64,000 nt of DNA from Epiperipatus broadwayi (GCA_028023455.1 JAQFVV010000451.1:498001-562000), one strand, 5' to 3'. Counted from the stretch's first letter, positions 13,671-25,561 are shown. Notes: a model not told the origin generated them from the letters alone. Numbers and translations are program-made.

Positions 13671-13771
13671 ATGTTTTTAGCAAATGCATTACTTATAAAC
13701 AGATTTAATAGATTTCTAAATGGGCCTTTTATTTCTTCTCGTTTTTTAGCCTTCGTTTTATCTCAAACCAG
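13671..13771 (+). CDS. Candidate first coding exon of a host gene (mitochondrial-presequence-like N-terminus)
   Basis: A pyrimidine-rich acceptor TTTATCTTTTGCAG ends at 13580. ATG follows at 13671 with A at -3. The frame then runs 33 codons plus two bases to a donor, CCAG|GTATTT, at 13771/13772. The peptide starts MFLANALLINRFNRF and continues with Arg, Ser, Phe and Leu. It has three Arg (a fourth if the split AG codon becomes Arg), no Asp or Glu, and alternating hydrophobic and basic residues, as in a mitochondrial targeting peptide. With the promoter-like signals at 12945-13040 this would be exon 2 of a gene whose body lies downstream, probably beyond this window or in exons I could not recognise. 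The product cannot be named. A chance frame in AT-rich DNA remains possible. Confidence 0.38.
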
Positions 13772-13920
13772 GTATTTTTTTTTTAATAATATTATTAAAT
13801 TTAATTAACGTGTATGAAGTAAATGTGTTGAAATTAATGGGTTTATCTAATGAAAATGTAGAACAAAAACAAAATATTTAATATCCATGTCTTAAGTACT
13901 AAATCTTTTGTTATCTTGGT

Positions 13921-14167
13921 TTCATAAACTAATAATGTGTCCAATACAGATAATATGGTTTTATTATTTTGTGCTTTGGCTTGTCTTGACTTTATTTTGT
14001 TTTGGAAATCTGGTTCACCAATGATTTTATTTCCAAGATATACAAACCTTTCATTTTTGATTTTTATATTTTATTTATCCCAAGGTGATGCCATTATTTT
14101 TGTTTTGACTATATTTATAAATACATTGAGGTTTATAGCATTTGGTTCCAAAATTTCTTGTGGATAG
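13921..14167 (-). pseudogene. LINE reverse-transcriptase C-terminal fragment
   Basis: The minus strand reads NVFINIVKTKIMASPW, one stop, then IKIKNERFVYLGNKI and a QNKIKSRQAKAQ segment. This matches the part of non-LTR reverse transcriptases just after the catalytic YADD box (family pattern: KTK.M, then FVYLG, then EI..RI..A). The fragment is about 80 residues and lacks the active site. The plus-strand frame over the same bases is only its shadow. It lies shortly after the candidate host exon, as an intronic LINE would. Confidence 0.62.
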
Positions 14168-15584
14168 TCTAATTTTGGAATAATACTGAACTTGATATAG
14201 TATAGATTTTAAACATAGGTCTTTCATTGTAAATAATCAGCATATGCATGTATCTATAAAATGAAACATCACAAATGATTATTTAAAAAAATACTATACA
14301 GTATAGTTTATAATACTTATGTATAGATAAACACCTACATATATTGTAACACCAAGTTTTGGACATTCGCGTAATAGAATCCAAGCAAAGAGAACAAAGC
14401 TGATCAGAGTGGGATGGTGAAGTCCTGAGTCCGACCATGCTTCAACTCATTTACCAGTACTCCATGACTCAATACCCTACAAATGACACATCCAAGGTTA
14501 CACTCAGTTTTCATTCTTCGCAGCTGGCATAGGGCAGAGAGAATCATGAGACTCAAAGGGTTTATTTACATGACTGACTAGAGAATTAAATAGAATGGTA
14601 GCATTACGATGGAGATAATATTAATAATGAAACGCTAATGCATAAATCACTCACATAAAGTGGGATAACTAAATTTAAATTGGATTAGAAATTAGACTAC
14701 AAGAAATCATATGAAACCAAAGTAATTTAAACAGATATTAGTTAATAAGACAAGTGAAGACAAAAATAGGTATAAATAAAAGATCATAGTTTCCTAGGTG
14801 TGGGGTATGCATGCAGGCATTAAAGTAGATGAGACAATTGTCATTTCACTCTCATCTGTATATATTAAACGAAACGCGTGTTTGTATGCGATCACTTAAG
14901 TCATGCCTATAATGGGAATGCCAACTCCTAGCAATTCTACTAGCCTTGTATAGATCAATCATTATATGGTTATACAATACAAATATTTTAACTAAGGGGA
15001 GCGCATAAACCAGCTCATTCAATTATAGATGGAATTTTAGCCTCAAGAGATAGTTTCAGACTAAAGCTGAATATTAATTCATAAGGAGATCGAATTGGCT
15101 GCTGTAAATTGCCAACATGTGCTACAGCACTGGCAAACATTAAGACTAAACTGCCCTATGGATAGATTGTTGTTAAAGGTTTTTGTGACCAATGCCGGTA
15201 CCTTGGGACCAAACTTTCTGCTGCTTATGAGGCATACATTTAGAGTTCGGGACTGGCATAGCATACTCGCCTGGCATTAAACTTCAGGACTTGCAGATGC
15301 ATGTTGCCGAAATAAGATAAGATGGCCTTACCATTTTTGAAGATGCAGCAAAATGTTAAACGCCAAGTAATGGAGATATAACATAGCTCAAAATTGAAGA
15401 TGCTTTAACTATAGTTTTATCAGTTTCTTAATAGTAGCCAATTCTTAACTAGCATTATATATATAAGTTACTTAAAAGAGTAATTATATTATCAATCTTG
15501 TTAACATGTTTCAATCTATGCCTTATCTTAATAATCATTTAAGGAAGGAAAAGTATATTCAAAAGGGTTTCCTAATAGATTAAC
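14168..15584. other. Moderately GC-richer islands of unknown origin
   Basis: Segments at 14345-14560, 14785-14960 and 15000-15340 are visibly richer in G+C than the surroundings, suggesting old repeats or LTRs. TGTAACACC at 14345 resembles an LTR start but no matching end was found. Overlapping frames on both strands at 15079-15280 show no family similarity. Confidence 0.4.
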
Positions 15585-16145
15585 AAATAAAAATAAATCA
15601 TAGATATAATAAAATATCTTTACTAACAACAAAATGAATATATAACAATAGCTGTAATATAGTCATATAATCATCACAAATAAAAATAACACATAAAAGT
15701 TCTTTTCGGGGTATTTTAAATTTTTGCCCTTTTCAATATGGCTTAATTACAACAATAACCTATACTGCATACATAGTGACATCTACCGGCTCTATAAAAA
15801 ATTAACCCAAGCCTATAATTACACTTAAATATCTTTATAACAACACATATTATACAACCCTCCTCCATTCATTTTTCATTATCCAATTATTAGTTAAATT
15901 AATTGATGTTTTATAAATGTTCATACAATTATTTCTGTTATAATTAATGTAATTGGTTTCATGTATTTTCCTTCTATTAATTTCTTTAATATAATTTAAT
16001 GGACTTATATTCTTAACACAATCTAGTCTATGTCCATATTTTAAGTAGTGAACATATAATGCAGATCTGTCATCTCTTCTATTAATAGCATTATTATGTT
16101 CTTTAGCCCTTTCTTCTAATTGTTTTGCTGTATGTCCATAATAAA
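15585..16145 (-). mobile_element. Penelope-like element 3' end, minus copy
   Basis: Holds the last part of a PLE: the GIY-YIG endonuclease end plus about 260 bp of 3' UTR, read on the minus strand. It is almost the mirror image of 16146-16660, and the pair forms a large palindrome centred at about 16145. The inner edge cuts the coding region; the outer edge ends in A/T-rich sequence near 15585. Confidence 0.82.
15700..15736 (-). ncRNA. Degenerate hammerhead-like motif in PLE tail (minus copy)
   Basis: Minus-strand counterpart of the motif at 16506-16540. It reads TTGAAAAGGGC, an AT-rich loop, then CCCCGAAAAG. The pattern resembles CUGANGA, stem II, GAAA of hammerhead ribozymes, which PLEs are known to carry, but the core is altered and cleavage is unlikely. 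Confidence 0.28.
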
Positions 16146-16149
16146 CCAT
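15850..16149 (-). pseudogene. Penelope GIY-YIG endonuclease, C-terminal fragment (minus copy)
   Basis: Encodes the GIY-YIG nuclease that Penelope-like elements carry after their telomerase-like reverse transcriptase and use to nick target DNA. Visible residues are MVYYGHTAKQLEERAKEH at the start (the YYG half of GIY-YIG, with the conserved Arg of the R..EH helix), then SALYVHYLKYGHRLDC, where the family has SAL..H....GH..DW. It continues through NYIKEINRRKIHETNYI to a stop at 15850. The fragment is open for 99 codons but begins at the palindrome centre, so the GIY half and the whole reverse transcriptase are missing. Almost no decay separates it from the plus copy, suggesting recent insertion. 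Confidence 0.82.
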
Positions 16150-16392
16150 ACTGCTATTAATAGAAGAGATGACAGATCTGCATTATATGTTCACTACTTA
16201 AAATATGGACCTAGACTAGATTGTGTTAAGAATATAAGTCCATTAAATTATATTAATGAAATTAATAGAAGGAAAATACATGAAACCAATTACATTAATT
16301 ATAACAGAAATAATTGTATGAACATTTATAAAACATCAATTAATTTAACTAATAATTGGATAATGAAAAATGAATGGAGGAGGGTTGTATAA
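16150..16392 (+). pseudogene. Penelope GIY-YIG endonuclease, C-terminal fragment (plus copy)
   Basis: Same product as the minus copy: INRRDDRSALYVHYLKYG, then the conserved DC and ending NWIMKNEWRRVV at 16392. Differences from the mirror copy are few (for example a Pro where the other has His after KYG, and NE for KE in the EINRR stretch). The upstream GIY motif is missing because the palindrome begins here; the apparent start codon at 16120 lies in the opposite arm and is artificial. Confidence 0.8.
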
Positions 16393-16505
16393 TATGTGTT
16401 GTTATAAAGATATTTAAGTGTAATTATAGGCTTGTGTTAATTTTATATAGAGCCGGTAGATGTCACTATGTATGCAGTATAGGTTATTTTTGTAATTAAG
16501 CCATA

Positions 16506-16540
16506 TTGAAAAGGGCAAAAATTTAAAATTTGCCGAAAAG
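16506..16540 (+). ncRNA. Degenerate hammerhead-like motif in PLE tail (plus copy)
   Basis: TTGAAAAGGGC, AT loop, TTTGCC, then GAAAAG. The GGCAAA/TTTGCC pair would form stem II between CUGANGA-like and GAAA-like boxes. The first base is T instead of C and the G-A positions are changed, so it is probably a relic of the ribozyme that PLE tails carry. Confidence 0.3.
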
Positions 16541-16660
16541 AGCTTTTATGTGTTATTTTTATTTGTGATGATTATATGACTATATTACAGCTATTGTTAT
16601 ATATCATTTTGTTGTTAGTAAAGATATTTTATTATATCTATGATTTATTTTTAATTTGAA

Positions 16661-17926
16661 AAAGCAACATAAAGGATTTATTTCTTGTATTTTAGATGTT
16701 CGAATATTAACAAATAAATATACTTTCTAATGTTCTCCAAGGCTAGTCTACAACTTATTAGGTAATTAAAATTATAAATCAAATTTAGAAGCAAACCACA
16801 TTATGCATTTTATATCAAACAAATAATTAATACTAACGAGCACAGAGCGGGTCATTACTATTATGAATATAGGATTTTGAAACTGCGTGTAATTGGCGAC
16901 ATTAAGAAAGTAATTACGTGACGATAATTCTAATGATATCTTCTATGAAAGTTATTAAACTTAAAGGCTCGCTGTTTTGAAGCATTGGCATATTAGAAAT
17001 AATCAAATACATTTTAAAATAATCATAGAGAAATTATAGTCACAATCACAGTGATAGGTAATAAGAATTATGTAGAACATTAATTTGATTTTAATAGAAT
17101 AGAATTATAAGGTGGGTAGGCAAGTTAGATAATTTAAAGGTTAATTACTTTAGTCATAGTTTAAAGTTAACATTAGTTTGAACGTTCAAAGGTTTTTTTA
17201 GTTTACATTTAGCTAGCTTTTAAATTAAGGATTTTGAAAATTAAATATTAATCGATACAGTGCTCTGCGGTTCTGGGTTTATATTGCCGGTTCTTCATTT
17301 TTAGCTAGATGTGTTGGTACTGGGACTTCAGGCGTGGTGGTAAGCTTTCTTTGGCAGGTTCACGGTGTCTTCTTGTGGTAGTAGGCTGTTGCTGGAGAAT
17401 TCCATCTCTTCGGTGCTTCGGTTGTTAAGTGTATCAGATGGCAATAAAACCAGCTGTTCACCCATGGAGAAACAGCAAAGCTAGGCCTTCTTCAGGCAGA
17501 CATATTAAGATTTTAAGTAGCATGGAGTATATTGGCAAATGCCCTTACAAAATTGATGTGTCCCTACAAGCTCAAAATATGGCCTATTTATATATATTAG
17601 TCCTGAGGTACTTACTTGTGGGGAATTTATTTGCCTGAAAACCCATTGGTTTTAGAATTTACATTAAAATTCCAGATTATACAACTTGGTTTTAAAACTT
17701 TTGTTTAAATTTTAAAGGCATCCAAAATTACCCTCAGGAATTCTAGTAGTGCTCTTTCAGTGATTTTACTGTATAACCGCTTTGTTGTAAACAAATTAGA
17801 GTACTGCAATTACAAAAATTTAAATTGATTTTACCACAGATGCGGTGGTTTAACACAAATTTGTTTACATCTATTTCACTTTTAATTAATAATAATTAAA
17901 ACTTTTAACTAAACTGAATCATGCCA
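16661..17926. other. Unassigned stretch with GC-richer patches
   Basis: Patches at 16840-16990 and 17255-17640 have more G+C and CpG than the flanks. A 69-codon frame at 17429-17638 begins MAIKPAVHPWRNSK but matches no family I recognise and has no clear splice signals. These may be fragments of an unrecognised repeat. Confidence 0.4.
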
Positions 17927-17957
17927 TCCTATATATATATTGCTATATAGGATGGAT
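17927..17957. repeat. Short perfect hairpin
   Basis: GCCATCCTATATA and TATATAGGATGG form an inverted repeat around TATATTGC. It may be a MITE remnant or a chance AT hairpin. Confidence 0.45.
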
Positions 17958-20647
17958 CATACATCTACATACGAATTATAACTAAGCAAAATCAATAAAT
18001 TGATCTTTTTTATATTTAATTTTAAATGTAAAGGTTTTTTAATAATAAAAAAATTAATCTGCCGTAATATTTAACACAATGGATATTAACAGTGTCTGTT
18101 CATATGTACATATATAATGTGATGCCCATAGCCATGACAGTACTCTTATTAATTACTTTAAAAGTGTTTAAACCCGGCACAGATGGGGTTAGTAATCAAA
18201 AGTTGAGATAAAACAGTAGAGATCAAAACATATCGTTTCAATATGTGTATATTGCGTAAAGTATGGCAGAGACAACATTCCTTTAAAATTCTTTTTTTTT
18301 TACTTTCTTTTTTCATTATGTAATACAAATAGATTTTTTTTAAATGTTTTAAATATTTAACTGATTGGTGAACTTGATAAATATGTATAACCAATTATAG
18401 CTTTCAGATTTGCCAAGCATTCCTCTATAAAATTATTAATAAATCCTGAGCCTAGATTTGTAATATGAAATATATTTATAGTAGTAACAAAAATTGATAT
18501 GGGACATTTTTTATAAGATGACTTCTCAGAATCTGTTTTAAGTTTTATAGGTAATCTGGAAGATTTGATCAGTTAAATTGTATGTCTGATAAAAACTGAA
18601 TTAAGTTTTTAACGAAATTAAAAAAGTTCATTAATGTTTTAAAATTATAGTGGAGCGATATACTGCTTTATATTTTGTTCCAAGGCCTCCTCATATAATA
18701 GCTCGTGTTGATAAATATTAATTAGAATATGTCTTGTTGATTGAACTGCATATATACAGAACTTTTTAACACACATGTATATATAGCACATGCTTTTTAA
18801 TATTTGTAGTATGCATATATAAATAGAATAAAATTTTAAAAAATATTATATGCTATTAATAATAAATTGAGGGGACACATTTATGTATATTTTACCAAGT
18901 GTATGTTCACTCATGCATCCACTAGAGCAATAAGAATGAGAAAAAACTACCGTATTTTTAGTTTTAAAATAAAGTAAATAACAAAATGTTTGAATTTCAT
19001 AGCTTTTAAATATACTCTGAGCAATTTTGTTCTTTCCAGTATTTTTCTTCTTTTATAAAAGCATAATAGACTAATCTCTTTATCAAGAAATTATGATTTC
19101 TCTAATTATTTTAATGTTTTAAAATCAATATTAACTTTAAGTATGTTCTAAAATTTTATAAAACTTTTAGTATTACTCTTAGAAAATATTTTATTACACA
19201 AAATACAGAACATCAAATTCAAAAAGTATATTAATGGAAGAATAAAATATATGTACTTTCAACATAAACTGAAGAAATTTTATTAATGTATAATTGGTTG
19301 CCAAATATTATAAAATTTGTGAATTTTAATAATTCTTTTCTTTGTCTATTTAAATTTTGGTTTGTTTGGTTAAATTTTTCTTTGGTTAGTGTATAATTGA
19401 AGTTGTATAGTTAGATACAGCATAGTTTGTGGCTCAAATGTATATTTTTTAAAACTGCAAGATGAAAATTGATGTTGATAAAATGTAAAAAGTGGGATAT
19501 CTAAGTGATACTAAATTTTATTACTAGTAATTTCAAACCCTTTTGCCCAGGCATGAATAGCTACCACATTATTTGCAACATGATATAGCATTTTAGATTG
19601 CATTATTAATTGGATGTGATGTGAAATAGAAAATTATAATTTCATTATTTTTTTAGTATTTTCTAATTTTTTGTAATTGTGGATAAATACATTTTTAGAG
19701 ACAGTTGTTACAATGGTACAAACTATAATGCATAATTCTTTACTTACCTTATCACTTCATATTGATTTCAGTATTTCTTTATTTTATTCAATGATTGCTA
19801 TGCCTTCTGTATATTTTTTCTATTTCATGTATTTTTCTTTTATATATTTTCTCTATTTGCTTTCAGTGTTTGAATTACGAGAAGCAATTTGCTATTTTTT
19901 TTACAAACTAGAGTAATTAATTGACACTCTTTCAATGTATCTTATCCAAATTCTCAGAATACTTTTAGGTCATTTATCTTCATTAGTGAAAAGCATTGGT
20001 AAATATCTAGGAACTAATTTGGGGGGTCTAGTATCCATTAATTACTGAAATTTATAATAGATAGTCTGGAATACAATAAACAGAATGAATTACTGTTCTT
20101 ATTGCACATTTCTTTGATGTAATTCATTGCTTTATTTGGATATGTAATGAATATTTCTCCACATATTCTCAGAAATGCATTTGAATTATTATAGACCCTT
20201 TTATTTATATATTTTTAGATTAATTAGTTTATTGTCAACTCCATCTGATTCAAATAGTACTAAGCCTTTTCATGAAAGAACTAATATAAGTTCTAACTTT
20301 TCTTCTGAAGAACTGATATAATTTCTTTACTTTTTCTTATGGATTTCTCTGCAGTTAAGTGATGTGATAACATCTGTTGTACAATACTATAATTAGGCAA
20401 AATGTTGAAGTCTTTTAAAATGTAAAGTTCACTATTGTTATTTTTCAGGAACTAGTTAGCCATATTCATTTACAAATAACTACTGATGAATGAAAATAGT
20501 TATTATCTTTGTTTCTCTATCTGAGTTTTTGATTTCTGTGCTAAGATATCGATAAGACTTGTTTTAAATGCTTATTTGTTAAATGTTTATAATTTTTACA
20601 TTGTCTTGCTTATAGTAGACTGTACACCAATAATAATTTTATCTATG
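17958..20647. other. AT-rich spacer
   Basis: No gene, RNA or element identified. Open frames are short, hydrophobic and of low complexity, as random AT-rich DNA gives. Confidence 0.5.
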
Positions 20648-21419
20648 CTCCAGATCACTGTTTTTCAACTGTCAGTCCATGGATTGCAGAAAAATTTTAC
20701 TGCTTTGAAAAATATCCTTAGTTTGACAATTACAAAATAAATTTCAAAACCAATTTTCAATGAAAATAAATTACTATAAAATGCCTCTGATCTCATGCAG
20801 GTTCCATCATGCTGAAAAATTTACACCATTAGTCAGGCTTCATAAAATGATACATTTTAAAATAATTAATACTTTTGAATTTTTTTCTTTTTTAATTGTA
20901 TAAATATGCAGTAAAATAAAAAGAAACAAAATTTAATGGTATATTTATTAGTTATTTATTATAATGAGATTAAAGTATAATAGAGAAACAATAAAATGAA
21001 AAACTTAAATATTATTTTTAAAAAAATGTTTTGAAAATAATTTGTAATGATCAAAAAAAAAAAAAATTGGAATATTTAATAAATTCTTTAAATGAATTAC
21101 TTAGTTTCTTTAAACCAAAAAAGGTTTCTTTTGTTGTATTAAAAAGTTAAACTAAAAACAGCCCTGCCTCTTTAAAATCATACCAACATTAGAATAATGC
21201 TGGGGAAGTAGCATTTTAATCTAATTATTGGAAGCTTTTGCTCACATTTTTTATTCATTATAAAGTTATGTCTACAAGGATTTGAGAAATTTAAAGATTA
21301 GAAAAAATGTATAAAATATTAATATAAATTTGAAATATAATAAAGAGGCAAGGTAAATTATTTTCACTTTTTAAATAAGAATTCAACCTCCCAAGAATGA
21401 AATTAAAATTGGGAGCCTA

Positions 21420-22740
<1,321 letters not shown>

Positions 22741-22774
22741 CAACTGTGATCTGTTTGTTATTTATTATGATTTT

Positions 22775-23149
22775 AAGAGGATTTGAACCCACACTTTCAA
22801 GCTCCCTTTAGTCATCCATTCTGTCCAATATAATGGATACACAAGGCAACATACATGTGAAAAAGCAAAATGATCTCCAATATATGTATTTCATGCTGAC
22901 CAGCACTCATCATTTCATCCAGATCATAATCTCCCACACACTTATATAATCAGTGCTCAGTTTACATTAAGATAGCAAATCTATACACTTTAATGGACAG
23001 GCTTCAATTTTCTCCAGCTCTCCAACTCTTCAACCAACTATATCACTGAAAATCTGATGATGGAATGCTCAAAGCCGTTGATGATGTCAAATAATATAAT
23101 CATACCCATGTTGACTTTAAATCAGTCTGATCCCTCATGCATATATTTT
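22775..23149 (-). repeat. Hammerhead-bearing repeat unit, inverted copy (cluster 1)
   Basis: One unit of a 450-470-bp repeat read on the minus strand, from AT-rich leader through the ribozyme region (about 22881-22935) to a conserved end with GGTTCAAATCC. Its ribozyme core has C3 changed to A (AATGATGAG) and one strand of stem I altered, so it should be inactive. It abuts plus-oriented units at about 23150, making a tail-to-tail inversion. Confidence 0.75.
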
Positions 23150-23398
23150 GCCCATCCTTTTTTTATATATTTAAATGGACATATTAAGGTTGTATAAATG
23201 AGGGGTCAGATTGTCTTAAGGTCAACATGGGTATGACTATAATATTGGCATCATCAAGGGCTTTAAGCATTCCATTGTCAGATTTTCAGTAATATCGATG
23301 GCTGAAGAGTGGAGAGAATTGGAACCTGTCCATTAAAGTGTGTAGATTTGCTATTTTAATGTAAACCGGGCACTGATTACTTATATGTGTGTGAGATG

Positions 23399-23449
23399 AT
23401 CCGTACCAACTGATGTACTAATTCAGCAGGAAATACATATATTGGAGAT
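23399..23449 (+). ncRNA. Hammerhead ribozyme, mutated copy B
   Basis: CCAAC TGATG, a decayed stem II (TACTAATTCAGCAG), GAAA, a short stem III, then TTGGAGAT. The CCAA/TTGG part of stem I is kept. The core lacks the AG after TGATG and stem II is unpaired, so this copy is not expected to cleave. Confidence 0.5.
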
Positions 23450-23858
23450 TATTTATCTTTTTCACGTGCATGTAGTCATGTCTATCAGTTAGTTATAATG
23501 GATAGAGTGGATGACTGTAGGGAGCTTCAAAGTCTGAGTGCAAATCCCCCATCATTATATTTAGGTTAAGTATATACATTATACTTGTTTTTCAATATTA
23601 CATATTCAGCCTGTATTCTGCCCATCACTTCTCTGTATATTTAAATGGACATATTAAGATTCTATATATGAGGTGACAGATTGACTTAAGGTCAACATGG
23701 GTACGACTATAATATTGGCATCATCAAGGGTTTTGAATATTCTGTCATCGGATTTTCAATGAGGATTGAAGCCTGTCCATTAAAGTGTATAGATTTCCTA
23801 TCTTAATGTAAACCAAGCATTGATTATATATGTGATTATGGGAGATGATGATCTAGAC

Positions 23859-24364
23859 CAGCGGTCGGCAAACTTCTAGATATTGCAGATGACTAACATA
23901 ATTTTTAAAAATACGAATTTATACAAGCATAGAGTATGAGATGCATATATATTTATTTATATATTAATAATTTTAATCTTAACACAAAAATAATACATTA
24001 AAAATTAGTGCGATATTTGCTGCTCTTGGGTTAAAATTATTTTACTAATTTCTTGGCTCAAATGATATCACTGCAACACATAAAGGAGCTTCTATTTGAA
24101 GCCGAGAATGATACTTATTTTAATAGCTGTTCCAATTGAGAATGTTTTTTCACACAAGTAGATCGACGATGTAAATGGAATCAAAATTTTTAAGGCTTTT
24201 TCACTCAATATTGTTCTATTTTACATATAATTATACAGCTTAAACAAAATGTATTTTTTATTTAAAAATTTTATTAAACAAGCTTAAAAAATTAAAATAA
24301 TATCTGAATTTCTTTGTGGACCATTAAAATTATACCACTAACCACCACCGGTTATCGATCACTG
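23859..24364. mobile_element. hAT MITE, 506 bp, with exact 8-bp target duplication
   Basis: The left end CAGCGGTCGGCAAAC and right end GGTTATCGATCACTG are hAT-type inverted termini. ATCTAGAC flanks it exactly on both sides (23851-23858 and 24365-24372). No transposase is encoded, so it was mobilised in trans. It landed at the foot of stem I of the ribozyme in the second repeat unit, and its terminal G replaces the base that originally preceded the duplicated site. Confidence 0.87.
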
Positions 24365-24418
24365 ATCTAGACCAACTGATGAGTGCTGGTTCAGCATGAA
24401 ATTCATATATTGGAGATC
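24364..24418 (+). ncRNA. Hammerhead ribozyme, type I, best-preserved copy
   Basis: All core boxes are present. Stem I 5' strand: GATCT 24364-24368, bulge AGA, CCAA 24372-24375. CTGATGA: 24376-24382. Stem II: GTGCTG 24383-24388, loop GTT, CAGCAT 24392-24397 (six pairs including one G-U). GAAA: 24398-24401. Stem III has only two pairs, closed by A-T and T-A around TCAT, followed by A at 24409 as position 17 of an AUA cleavage triplet. The stem I 3' strand TTGGAGATC at 24410-24418 pairs fully with CCAA and GATCT. Predicted cleavage lies between 24409 and 24410. A very short stem III is typical of hammerheads in animal retrozymes and PLEs. The pairing was read by eye and activity is inferred. Confidence 0.72.
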
Positions 24419-24545
24419 ATTTATCTTTTTCATATGTATGGGGTCATGTGTATCAATTATATTGGATAGAGGGGATAAGAAGTTTGAAAATCTAGGTTCA
24501 AATCTCTTTAATTACATCTAAGTATATACATTATATTTGTATTTC

Positions 24546-25561
24546 AATATTATTATGAATTTATTAATGAGCACCAAGATGTGGAGAAATTGAAGTTAAA
24601 TAAAATTATCTGTCACTATATAATTATATTATGGCTTTGAAAACTATTCTCCAGAATGATCTTGTGTGAGATTAATTTATGTGATTACAAATCCTTTCAG
24701 AGACCTTAGAAACACCACTACAAATTTAAATAATCAATTATAAGAATGTCTCTTAGAAATGAGTTTAGATTTTACATTAAAATCGAACTTTTCCCTAATG
24801 AATTTAAATAACTTTTCGATCAAAATGAAAAATGAAACCCAAATCTGTAAGAATAGCAATGAAAATGATCATCCCCTTCATGACATCATATTTGTAAGAA
24901 AGGGGATTTTCAACAATGTACATTATAAAAACCAAATTCAGAAACCATATTTTTATAGGTTCATCTCTTCGCCTCACTAAAACCAATTTGATGCCAAATC
25001 TTGATTTATTAATTAAGAGCAAACAATAACAATCACATGAAAATTTTAAATTGAAAATCACATTCTTGATGACAGTTTTTTGGTTTTAATTTTATGATTT
25101 TTTTTTTTTTTGTGTGTGTTCAATATATCTTATAACAATAATTACATGATTATATTGTAATAATTATTATTTGATCTGAAACTTTTGAATCGGTCAATAT
25201 GATTTTTTGTGATGTTAATAGAATATTTAATTATTCTTAATTAACATTATCTTTATAATAATTATATGCTTTTAACAGGTAATCAATATTTCTTGTGCTC
25301 ATTATTCTTTGATTTTTTTTTTTTTTTTGAAATTTTACTGTATCAATAATAATACTATTATATACATGAGTAGTTTTTTTTGTATCCACTAGGATATTAT
25401 GTCATTGACAAGTGAGTAAAAAAGTAGCAAGCATTTCAGGAATTGAACCACTAATATCTATATAATATCACAGTTTTTTTAAAAAAGCTGATGTATTTTT
25501 TTTATGTCACCAGTCCATAGAAATTTTTTCTGGAATCTAAGCAATCCACATAGAGAAAAAG
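24546..25561. other. Interior of the old hAT element, no coding seen
   Basis: AT-rich sequence between the repeat array and the right terminus of the hAT transposon. Overlapping short frames on both strands at 24759-25061 show no similarity I recognise. Confidence 0.4.

Larger units (their letters stand above)
16146..16660 (+). mobile_element. Penelope-like element 3' end, plus copy
   Basis: Mirror of 15585-16145. It starts abruptly inside the GIY-YIG reading frame and runs through the stop at 16392 and the 3' UTR to about 16660, where similarity to the minus copy ceases. Inverted, 5'-truncated pairs are a known product of Penelope integration. Confidence 0.82.
23150..24545 (+). repeat. Tandem hammerhead-bearing repeats (retrozyme-like), cluster 1
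   Basis: Two consecutive units in the same direction: 23150-23620 and 23621 to about 24545, the second enlarged by a 506-bp hAT MITE at 23859-24364. Marker blocks recur in order: GCCCATC, ATTTAAATGGACA, AAGGTCAACATGGGTA, CCTGTCCATTAAAGTGT, the ribozyme, GGATAGAG.GGAT and TTCAAATC. Without the MITE the ribozyme-to-ribozyme distance is about 450 bp. Tandem units each with one hammerhead are what retrozymes look like: RNAs self-cleave to unit length, circularise and are copied back by another element's reverse transcriptase. A tRNA-like B box (GTTCAAATC) could be a polymerase III promoter part, but the A box is poor. Confidence 0.72.

Noticed and set aside
13937-14167. 76-codon plus-strand frame
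   Set aside because: Shadow of a LINE reverse-transcriptase fragment on the minus strand.
14345-15340. LTR retrotransposon starting TGTAACACC
   Set aside because: No second LTR, primer site or end could be found.
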